Position numbers and translations under genes: made by a program. The notes under the pieces were generated by a model. The model had not been told where the DNA came from. It searched no databases and saw only the letters and a list, made by a program, of their open reading frames with translations. From positions 16,049 to 80,048 of the forward strand of contig JAKAYA010000005.1 in assembly GCA_021826965.1 (NCBI GenBank): 64,000 bases of DNA, in the 5' to 3' direction. Positions 55,055-62,916 of this stretch are shown here, piece after piece. The DNA comes from Nitrospirota bacterium (GTDB lineage Bacteria > Nitrospirota > Leptospirillia > Leptospirillales > Leptospirillaceae). Numbering within the stretch: the stretch's first letter is position 1; each line of letters starts with the position of its first letter.

Positions 55055-57242
55055 TCTGAAAGGATGGCTTCTCGATGCACAGCCGATTTCGGGAGGGATG
55101 ATGCTCTGGATCCTGACGGAAGACGAGCGGCGCCTTCCGGTCCTCTTTCCTTTTTCCCCCCGGTTCTGTCTCTCCGGAAGCCCGGATCGGCAGGAGGAGG
55201 CCGTGCGGATCCTCGAAAGGGCGGACGTCCGGTTCTCCCGGAAAACGGTGGAGAAGACGGAGTTCATGAGCGGCCTCCCCCGGGACGTCCTGGAGATCGC
55301 GATCGCCAATCCGCTGGTCTTTCCCGATGCCGTACGCCTTCTCGTCCGGCACTGCGATCATCTTTCCTTCTATAACTGCGACATTCCCCTGCCCCGGATG
55401 TTTTTCTATGAAACCGGCCTCTTTCCCCTGGCCTTTTGCGCCCTGGACCTGGACGCCGAAGGACAGGTGCAGGAAAGCGCCTGCCTGGACTCTCCCTGGG
55501 ACATCGACTACCGTCTCCCGGATCTTCGGATCTTCACCCTCGCTCCGGAAGAAGGGGATGGAAATCCCCGCTACGGTCTTCCGTCGGCCCTGGCGATCGG
55601 CACTTCCGACGGCGTACGCGTTCTGGCGGGCGACGATCCGGTCCTCCTTCTGGAGACCCTGAACCGTCGCCTCCGCCAGGAGGACCCGGACCTCGTCCTG
55701 AGCGACTGGGGAGACGACTGGATTTTTCCGGGACTTTACGCCATATCGCGCCGGACGGGCATCCCCCTGGAACTGTCCCGCACGCCGGGAGAAAGAACGA
55801 GGTCGCAGAGGGCCCGGACCTGGTATTCCTACGGAAAGGTCCACTTCCGTCCGGGAGCCTGCCTGCTGTCCGGACGCTGGCATATCGACCGGACCAACAG
55901 CTTCATCCTGAAGGAAGCGGGGCTCGACGGCCTCTTCGAACAGGCCCGTCTCGCGCGCATCCCGATCCAGGAGATGGCCCGGACCTCCACCGGCACCGGC
56001 ATCACGTCCCTGCAACTGGCACACGCTGTCCGCCGGAACATCCTCATTCCCTGGCGCAAGAGCGAGCCGGAATCCTTCGGAACGGCCCTGGATCTGCTCG
56101 AAACAGACAAGGGAGGGATGGTTTTCCTGCCTCCTCCGGGATTCCACGAATCGGTCGCCGAGCTCGACTTCGCCTCGATGTACCCCTCCCTCATGGTCCG
56201 GTTCAACATCTCTCCCGAAACCGTCGGGTGCTCCTGCTGTCCGGAGAACCGGGTGCCCGGCACACGGCACACGATCTGCACCCGACGCCCGGGATTTGTT
56301 CCGGAGGTCCTCGCCCCTCTTCTCGCCAAACGGCAGGCCTACAAGGAACGTCTGGAGGGGCACACGAACGACCGGGACAAGGATCATCCGGACAACCGGC
56401 GGCAAAAGGCCATCAAATGGCTTCTGGTCGTTTCCTTCGGCTACCTGGGGTACAAGAACGCCCGGTTCGGACGGATCGAAGCCCACGAATGCGTGACCGC
56501 CTACGGACGGGAAGTCCTCCTGACGGCGAAGGAGATGGCGGAAGAGCGGGGTTTCCGGGTGCTCCACGGCATCGTCGACTCCTTGTGGCTCCAGAAAAAA
56601 GACCTGACGCCGGAAGCATGTGCGGAGCTCGCGCGCGTCGTCGGAAAAGAAACCGGAATCGTGCTGAACCTGGAGGGCATCTATCGCTGGATCGGCTTTT
56701 TCCCGTCCGAAAAATCCCCTTCTCTTGCCGTTCCCAACCGGTTTCTCGGGGTTTTCCGGTCAGGAGAGGTCAAAATGCGCGGACTCGAAGCCCGCCGGAG
56801 CGACATGCCTTCCTTCATTCGGCGCGTGCAAAACAGGATGGTGGAGATCTTCGCGGATGCCCGGGACATGGAAGAGTACCGAAGACGGATTCCGAAGGCC
56901 CGGGAAGCGGTGGAAGAAGCGATGGACGCGCTGGCGGAAGGGCGGGTGCCTCTGGCCGAACTGGTCTTCCGGAAAACACTGTCCCGACCGCCAGCCGAAT
57001 ACACACGGGCCACCGTCACCGCCATCGTCGCCCGCGAACTCGCAGGCCGGGGGATCCCGCTCGAGGCCGGAGAACCGGTGCGCTACATCCTCACGAACGT
57101 CCGGGATCGGGATCCGGCCGGACGCGCCAGAGCCTGGCCCGTCGTCACGGCGGATGTGACATACGACCGGAAAAAATACCGGGAGATTCTCCTCCGGGCG
57201 GCAAAACCCCTCCTCGAGCCCCAGGACGGGCTCTCCCCCTAG
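55029..57242 (+). CDS. PolB2-type family B DNA polymerase
   Basis: 737 residues of a divergent family B polymerase. Motif A is intact: ELDFASMYPSLMVRFN with Asp near 380. Motif B reads KWLLVVSFGYLGYKNARFG near 463 in place of K-x3-NS-x-YG. Motif C reads HGIVDSLW near 517: one Asp of the canonical DTD is replaced. The exonuclease motif I position appears to have lost its Asp (LRIFTLAPE). These features are shared with archaeal PolB2/Dpo2, a damage-tolerance polymerase. The GTG at 55029 has GGAGGAGAAGG upstream. Last gene of the lexA operon; stop shared in CTAG with tsdA-like. Confidence 0.88.
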   Translation: MRSNSAFPDLKGWLLDAQPISGGMMLWILTEDERRLPVLFPFSPRFCLSGSPDRQEEAVRILERADVRFSRKTVEKTEFMSGLPRDVLEIAIANPLVFPDAVRLLVRHCDHLSFYNCDIPLPRMFFYETGLFPLAFCALDLDAEGQVQESACLDSPWDIDYRLPDLRIFTLAPEEGDGNPRYGLPSALAIGTSDGVRVLAGDDPVLLLETLNRRLRQEDPDLVLSDWGDDWIFPGLYAISRRTGIPLELSRTPGERTRSQRARTWYSYGKVHFRPGACLLSGRWHIDRTNSFILKEAGLDGLFEQARLARIPIQEMARTSTGTGITSLQLAHAVRRNILIPWRKSEPESFGTALDLLETDKGGMVFLPPPGFHESVAELDFASMYPSLMVRFNISPETVGCSCCPENRVPGTRHTICTRRPGFVPEVLAPLLAKRQAYKERLEGHTNDRDKDHPDNRRQKAIKWLLVVSFGYLGYKNARFGRIEAHECVTAYGREVLLTAKEMAEERGFRVLHGIVDSLWLQKKDLTPEACAELARVVGKETGIVLNLEGIYRWIGFFPSEKSPSLAVPNRFLGVFRSGEVKMRGLEARRSDMPSFIRRVQNRMVEIFADARDMEEYRRRIPKAREAVEEAMDALAEGRVPLAELVFRKTLSRPPAEYTRATVTAIVARELAGRGIPLEAGEPVRYILTNVRDRDPAGRARAWPVVTADVTYDRKKYREILLRAAKPLLEPQDGLSP

Positions 57243-58054
57243 GACCGGGAACGCTTGCGCGGCTTGGCAGGCCTCGGCTGGCTGTCGACGTAAGCCGCGA
57301 CGTCCCAGGACTCCTGGTCGGTCAGCGTGTCTCCCTTGGAAAGCGGCATGTTCATCTTCACGAACCCCGCCAGCTTGGACACCTTGAACAGTCCGGCGCC
57401 CTTGTTGTAGGAGCGTTTTCCCCAGACCGGCGGAAAGACCTGTCCTCCGTGGGAAGTCCGGCCCTGACCGTGCATGCCGTGACAAAGGGCGCACCGGGCG
57501 ACATAGACCTTCTTGCCCCGCAGGACGCTGGGAGAAGACGCGGGTTTCGGGAGAGACAGCATTCCCTGTCCCTTGAGCTTCACTCCCACGGGAGCGCCGC
57601 GGGACATCCAGAAACTGTAGGCGATCAGGGCCTTCATCGTCTCGCTCGTGACGGGAGGCGGCGTTCCGTTCATGGAAAACCGGAAACAGCCCTGGATCCG
57701 CTCGTCGAGCTTGTTCACCATATGGTTCTTCGAACGAAACCGGGGATACAGGACGTATGCCCCCCACAAGGGGGCCGCATAGGGTTTCCGGCCCCGGTCC
57801 AGATGGCAGCTTTCGCAGGTCAGATCATTGCCCACATAATGTCTGGCAAATCGCCCGGTCTGCGTAAAGATCCGCTCCCCCTTGCGCACCAGATCGCCAA
57901 ACGGTCCCTTGGGAATTTCGGAATCGGAAGGCGGAGTGAAGATTTCCGAACCCTGCATCACTTCGAGAGGCCCTCCCCGGGCACCCACCGGGCTCAGGAC
58001 CAGCACCGCCACCACCGCCAAAAGGACTCCGCGCGAAAATCGTCTGACCACCAT
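57239..58054 (-). CDS. TsdA-like dihaem cytochrome c
   Basis: 271 residues, signal peptide at 1-28, two haem sites: CESCHLDRGRKPYAAP near 80-95 and CALCHGMHGQG near 188. The first block plus ERIQGCFRFSMNG fits thiosulfate dehydrogenase (TsdA), which oxidises thiosulfate to tetrathionate in the periplasm. A basic C-terminus ends PRKRSRS. The ATG at 58054 has AAGGAGG seven bases upstream. It follows a c4-like cytochrome gene, a likely electron acceptor. Its stop overlaps that of polB2. Confidence 0.88.
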   Translation of the reverse strand: MVVRRFSRGVLLAVVAVLVLSPVGARGGPLEVMQGSEIFTPPSDSEIPKGPFGDLVRKGERIFTQTGRFARHYVGNDLTCESCHLDRGRKPYAAPLWGAYVLYPRFRSKNHMVNKLDERIQGCFRFSMNGTPPPVTSETMKALIAYSFWMSRGAPVGVKLKGQGMLSLPKPASSPSVLRGKKVYVARCALCHGMHGQGRTSHGGQVFPPVWGKRSYNKGAGLFKVSKLAGFVKMNMPLSKGDTLTDQESWDVAAYVDSQPRPAKPRKRSRS

Positions 58055-58115
58055 CGTTTCTCCTCCTTTCCAAAAATGGCCTCCGGAACACCGGAAACCG
58101 GAACAGCCCGGCGCC

Positions 58116-58787
58116 TCAGGGCACGTCCCGGACCGGGGGCTTGAGGCTGGAAAAATATTCCGCCACCGCTTTTCGCTGGGCCATCGTCAGGCGCCTTGCG
58201 ATACCCCGCATCAGCCCTTCGGGATCGTCCTGGCGTTTGAGGAAGGCATATGCCATCAGCTGGCGCAAAAGATACGTGCGGTTCTGACCGGCGATATAGG
58301 GAAACAGGGGTGGAACCCCATATCCGTTCGGACCGTGACACTGGACGCACGCCGGGATGTTTTTCTTCCAGAAACCCCGGGTCGCAATGTGTTTTCCCTC
58401 CGCAACAAGGGCGGGGTCGGAAGGCCCGACATCCGGAAGCTTCGGGGACTTCGCCCGGGAATAATAAAGCGCGACGGCACGAATGTCCCGGGGGGAGAGG
58501 TTCTGAACCACACCGGCCATCACCGGACCATAGCGTTTTCCCTCCTTGACCTCGCGGATTTCCCGGGCGATGTACTGTCGGGGTTGTCCGGAGATCCGGG
58601 GAGCGCCGATCGAAGGCATCCCGCCTCCATCAAGACGATGGCATTCCATGCAGGCCGTTCCGCCCGGTTTTCCGTTGCCGGCCTTTGCCACATGCCGTCC
58701 CCAGTCCATCAGGGACGCCGCACCCGACGGCCCCGGAATGGCGATGATCCCCGCGGCCAGGAAGAGAGCAGAAAAAGTGGTTTTCAA
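58116..58787 (-). CDS. Cytochrome c4-like dihaem protein
   Basis: 223 residues: signal peptide, then two c-type domains with CMECHRLDGGG and CVQCHGPNGYG and axial Met candidates in YGPVMAGVVQ and EGLMRGIARR. Pattern of the cytochrome c4 family, which carries electrons to terminal oxidases. The start is a TTG at 58787 with GGAGG five bases upstream. It precedes the TsdA-like gene by about 60 bases in the same direction, so a tetrathionate-forming electron route is inferred. Confidence 0.88.
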   Translation of the reverse strand: MKTTFSALFLAAGIIAIPGPSGAASLMDWGRHVAKAGNGKPGGTACMECHRLDGGGMPSIGAPRISGQPRQYIAREIREVKEGKRYGPVMAGVVQNLSPRDIRAVALYYSRAKSPKLPDVGPSDPALVAEGKHIATRGFWKKNIPACVQCHGPNGYGVPPLFPYIAGQNRTYLLRQLMAYAFLKRQDDPEGLMRGIARRLTMAQRKAVAEYFSSLKPPVRDVP

Positions 58788-58952
58788 GATGGACCTCCGT
58801 TCGCATAGGGGCAGACGTTTTCCTGCCCGGTGAGAGGTTCATGCAACGAATATCCTCATCTTACTCCAATCAAACGTTCTGTCGAATCAGGAATCTTCAT
58901 CCCCCGCATAAAGAAATCCATATCCCGAACTTCTCTTTTTAAAGCGGATCAT

Positions 58953-59001
58953 GTTCCGACGGAACGGACGACTCTGGTCTCCGGGAACGTCCGGAGACCA
59001 G
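58953..59001. repeat. Tandem perfect hairpins in the cytochrome-putA gap
   Basis: GTTCC-GAC-GGAAC at 58953-58965 is followed by CTGGTCTCCGG-GAACGT-CCGGAGACCAG at 58974-59001 (eleven-base arms). There is no T-tract. The rest of the 423-base gap between the cytochrome c4-like gene and the putA end shows no gene. Confidence 0.55.
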
Positions 59002-59210
59002 GAGGAACTTCGACCGCAACCGATCAGGCCCCGCTCTCCCGAATGGCCGCCGGAAAAGATCAGGGGCGTTCCGGACCTTGTCGAGGACACCAAGATCGAT
59101 CCGCCAGGGTTTTATCGGAAGGCACACCGGTCAAAGTCGAACCGGAGCAACCCTGTTTTGCCGACAGGAAAACTTTTTTCCCGGACCGGGAGAACAGAAA
59201 TCCCGGAGAC

Positions 59211-62117
59211 TCACTCTTCTTCCCCTTCCGCAATACAACCGTGCCGAAGCAAGTTTTCCGTGATCACGCGGGACGTCATGAACGAAAGAAGATATTCGGG
59301 CCCTCCGGTCTGGCTCCCCCAACCGGAAAAACCCAGCCCTCCGAAAGGCTGTCGGCCGACACGGGAGCCAGTGATACCCCGGTTGACATACAAATTTCCC
59401 ACGCGAAACGCCTGTTCCGCTTCGTCGATATGCGACGGCGATCTGGAGAACACACCTCCGGTCAGCCGATAGTCACAATCGACCGCAAGCGCGATCCCTT
59501 CCCGGAAATCGGTCGCTTTCATGACCGACAGCACCGGGCCGAAGATCTCCTCTCTCGCCAGAACATGATGAGGGCGGATGTTTCCGAAAATCGCCGGCCC
59601 CACATAATACCCTCCGGACTCGAATGCCCCCTTCGGAAGACGACGCTCCAGCAAAAGTTCCCCTTCTTCCCGGCCTTTTTCGATGTACCCCCGGACACGG
59701 TCTCGAGCTCTGGCGCTGATAACCGGCCCGATCCGGCTTTCGGGATTTTCGGGTGGACCGATCTTCAATGCTTCGGTCCCCCGGACAAGACGCTCGACCA
59801 GACGATCGTGGATCCGTCCTACCGCGATGACCCGCGAACAGGCCGAGCATTTCTGGCCCTGATAAGAAAAGGCCGATGAAAGAATCGCCGGAACCGCCAG
59901 ATCCAGATCCGCATCGTCGTCCACGACAATCGCATTCTTCCCTCCCATCTCGCAGACCACATGCTTCAGGTTCTTTTGCCCCGGCAACGGTTGCCCGATC
60001 AGACCGAGAAGAGACAGTCCGACCGACTTCGAACCGGTAAATGCGATCATGTCGACATCCGGATGGGCGGCGAGATCGCGTCCCAGGGTCTCCCCCTTCC
60101 CGGGCAGATAGTGGATCGCTCCGGGCGGAACACCGGCTTCCAGCAGGGCATCGACCAGCAGAGATCCGATCACCGGAGCTTCTAGCGACGGCTTCAGGAG
60201 AACGACGTTTCCGGTCACGAGAGCCGCCGCCGTCATCCCGGCAGGAATCGCCAGCGGAAAATTCCAGGGAGGAAGAACGAGAACTACGCCACGCCCTTCA
60301 TGGCACAACCGGTTTTTTTCACCGCGAATTCCGGGAAGAGCCGTCTCTCCGTAACGCTCGGCCGATCGGGCGTAATAGGTGCAGAAATCGATGGCCTCGC
60401 ATACGTCGGCATCGGCTTCCGGCCAGCTTTTACCGACTTCGAAAACTTCCCGGGCGGAAAGTTCGAGCCTCCGCCTCCGGAGAACATCCGCGGCTCGCAG
60501 CAGGATGGATGTCCTGACCGGGAGAGGAGTCCTTTGCCATGTCTCACGGAACCGGCATGCCTCCTCCAGTGCCTGCCGAACGTCTTCTCCCCCGGCAAGA
60601 CGCACATCACCGATTGACCGTCCAGGAGCGGACGGGTCGACCGAAAGAACGGTTTCTCCTCCTCCTTCCGTCTCCTGTCCGGAAATCCGGGGCCCGAAAT
60701 CTCGCCCAAGGGATTCTTTCACCCGGGACAGGGCCAAGCGGAAAAGGGCCCGGTTCTCCCCCCGGGAAAAATCCAGCAGAGGCTCGTTCTCGAACGCCTC
60801 TTCGGGAAACGGTTTTCGGGAGGAAGGGCGACCTTTGGTGGCTCTATCCGGGAAAATCGGAGGCGGTGGAGCCAGCAGGGTATCGGGATCCTCTCCGGAC
60901 AGGAACTGGCGTCTCAGAAAAGAGGTGTTGGCCGTATTCTCGAGAAGACGGCGGATGAGATAGGCCATGCCGGAAAGAATGTCGCCGGCCGGAAGGTAGA
61001 CCCGAACAGGCAATCCCATGTCTCTTAAGGCATCCTGGAGTGGTTCCGACATCCCGTACAGGAGATGGAATTCTCCGCTCGTCCGTCCGTTCCGTTTCAG
61101 GGCCGAAACGGCACAGGACACGGTCCGCAGGTTGTGGGTGGCAAAACAGGGGATCACCGTATCGTCGGCGTTCACAAGTTTGTCCACGAGCCTTTCATAA
61201 TGGGCGTCGGTCTCTCCCTGTCGGGCAAATACCGGAACGGGCCAGTTATTCTGCTCCGCCACAGCCATTTCCTGATCCCAGTAGGCACCCTTGACCAGAC
61301 GGACGGGAAACCGCCGTCCCCGCTTCCTCCCCCATGCGATCAACTCTTCCAGATCCCGGGAAGTTTCCGGGAGGTAGGCCTGAAGAGCGATCCCCACCGA
61401 TTCCGAACGGAGAGGCGAATCCGACTGAATCCGGCGAAACAGGGCCAGGACAATTTCTTTTCGGTCCCGCTGTTCCATGTCGAGAACAAGACCACCTCCC
61501 ACCCTCGCCAGCCGCTGAAGGACGGGAGCAAGGCGATCTCCGATGACACCGGCCGCTCCCTCCGGATCGAGCGGGTTCATGTCCGGATTCAGGGAAGAAG
61601 GCTTCAGGGAAAGATGGAGCGGGTTGGAGGGCGGATGGAGGTCGAAGCGATCCAGAAGGGTCCGATAGCGGTCGCGGGTTCGGTCCGCTTCCCGATCGGA
61701 AACGGCTTCTTCTCCCACGAGATCGACGGAGGAGAATAGCCCTCTCCGCTCCAGTGCGCAAACGACGTCGACAATGTCGTCTTCCGGGACAATCAGTCTT
61801 CGACCGATCCTTTCGGCCATCCCCGGTACGAACCGGGCACCGATCCCGGCCCATCCGGAAAGTCCTCCGGGAAGATCGGAGGGAAGATATTCTTCGATAT
61901 GACGGCGGATTTCGGCCGGCCCGGAAAGAGCCGGCAAAACATCGATGAGGAAAAACAGGGAGGTCTGAAATCCTGGATCGGCTTGCGCCCGCTTCAGAAG
62001 ACCTCCTTCCCATCCTGAAAACAGCGCAGGCGAGCGTCCCGACATCCGCCGGTATAACTCCTGCCCGATTTCCCGGATGGAACGCTCTTCTCTCGAGGGC
62101 ATATTCCGAATATACAC
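59211..62117 (-). CDS. putA: Bifunctional proline dehydrogenase / glutamate-semialdehyde dehydrogenase
   Basis: 968 residues, the two-step oxidation of proline to glutamate. The N-terminal FAD barrel (residues 70-420) contains VRLVKGAYWDQEM and FATHNLRT; the C-terminal aldehyde dehydrogenase has VVLVLPPWNFPLAIP, the catalytic Glu in VCEMGGKNA and Cys in YQGQKCSACSRV. There is no N-terminal ribbon-helix-helix DNA-binding domain, so it is a pure enzyme. The start is either GTG 62117 or ATG 62102. It is monocistronic as far as seen. Confidence 0.94.
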   Translation of the reverse strand: MYIRNMPSREERSIREIGQELYRRMSGRSPALFSGWEGGLLKRAQADPGFQTSLFFLIDVLPALSGPAEIRRHIEEYLPSDLPGGLSGWAGIGARFVPGMAERIGRRLIVPEDDIVDVVCALERRGLFSSVDLVGEEAVSDREADRTRDRYRTLLDRFDLHPPSNPLHLSLKPSSLNPDMNPLDPEGAAGVIGDRLAPVLQRLARVGGGLVLDMEQRDRKEIVLALFRRIQSDSPLRSESVGIALQAYLPETSRDLEELIAWGRKRGRRFPVRLVKGAYWDQEMAVAEQNNWPVPVFARQGETDAHYERLVDKLVNADDTVIPCFATHNLRTVSCAVSALKRNGRTSGEFHLLYGMSEPLQDALRDMGLPVRVYLPAGDILSGMAYLIRRLLENTANTSFLRRQFLSGEDPDTLLAPPPPIFPDRATKGRPSSRKPFPEEAFENEPLLDFSRGENRALFRLALSRVKESLGRDFGPRISGQETEGGGETVLSVDPSAPGRSIGDVRLAGGEDVRQALEEACRFRETWQRTPLPVRTSILLRAADVLRRRRLELSAREVFEVGKSWPEADADVCEAIDFCTYYARSAERYGETALPGIRGEKNRLCHEGRGVVLVLPPWNFPLAIPAGMTAAALVTGNVVLLKPSLEAPVIGSLLVDALLEAGVPPGAIHYLPGKGETLGRDLAAHPDVDMIAFTGSKSVGLSLLGLIGQPLPGQKNLKHVVCEMGGKNAIVVDDDADLDLAVPAILSSAFSYQGQKCSACSRVIAVGRIHDRLVERLVRGTEALKIGPPENPESRIGPVISARARDRVRGYIEKGREEGELLLERRLPKGAFESGGYYVGPAIFGNIRPHHVLAREEIFGPVLSVMKATDFREGIALAVDCDYRLTGGVFSRSPSHIDEAEQAFRVGNLYVNRGITGSRVGRQPFGGLGFSGWGSQTGGPEYLLSFMTSRVITENLLRHGCIAEGEEE

Positions 62118-62359
62118 CCCCCCACCGCGATACCGAAGGAGGATTTCCGTTTTCCGAAAGTCGACGGTTTCGGGTTCAAAAAATCATGCGAATGACCACA
62201 GCCGTGCGAAGGTCAGGGCCGGGCAGGAGGAGAGTTCCTCCGGGCCACCGGAGAGAACAGGAGAATGTTTTCCAAAACTCTTCCGGACCTCATCCGATGG
62301 AGGACAGACTTGTCCGGTATCGGATGGTCGAAAATCCCGGATTCCGGCAATCTCTTCCA

Positions 62360-62479
62360 TCACAGGAAGATGGCCTCTTGAGCATTTTTCAGTGCCAATC
62401 CTTGCATTGATCCGTGGACCACGCACCCGGGCAATCCAGGGATTTCAGCGACAAGAATCCGGTCACCCGGATCCCCTGA
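62360..62479 (-). pseudogene. HicB-like antitoxin remnant
   Basis: The translated stretch DRILVAEIPGLPGCVVHG followed by SMQGLALKNAQEAIFL then TGA matches the HicB core (AEIPELPGC-x-x-x-G-x(4-6)-AL-x-NAQEAI). The protein stops right after the conserved EAI, the N-terminal residues do not match, and no HicA toxin is adjacent. It is probably a decayed fragment. It is the only coding trace I can defend in the 800 bases between putA and bcsA; the rest shows scattered small frames and a CCAAGGCCTTGG palindrome near 62691. Confidence 0.5.
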
Positions 62480-62916
62480 CTTCCCCCGCAAAACCGTCCC
62501 ACATCTTTCGTGCTCCCCTCGACGAAGAGACCGTTCAGGAGAAACCTGCCGGTCGGTTTTTCGTCCTTTGCTGAAAGCTCCTGTCGGTTTTTTTAACACG
62601 AACTGAACGTCTTCTTTACACTCTCATCACACCTCCCGATTGTCCGCTTCTTTTCCTTGCCACCACGGGGAGAAAAAGAGTTCTCCCGTCCCAAGGCCTT
62701 GGAACACAATTTGCAATTCCTTCGGGTTTAACGCAAGCGTTTCCGGTATCGAACGCGGTCCCGGAATCCGGGAACCTTTTCGCCGGCCAGAGGACAACGC
62801 CTTTCGGCCCTTTCCGCCCGTCGGCTCTTCCGACAGATGGCCGGAGAACAAGAACGCAATGACCAGGTCCCAATATCTCCGCCCTCAGGCGGAGAAGACC
62901 CGGAGGGCCTCTTTTG

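Noticed and set aside
55436..58144. Very long open frame of about 900 codons overlapping the polymerase and cytochrome genes
   Set aside because: The translation is Pro/Arg/Gly/His-rich with no domain. It is an out-of-frame shadow of high-G+C coding sequence.
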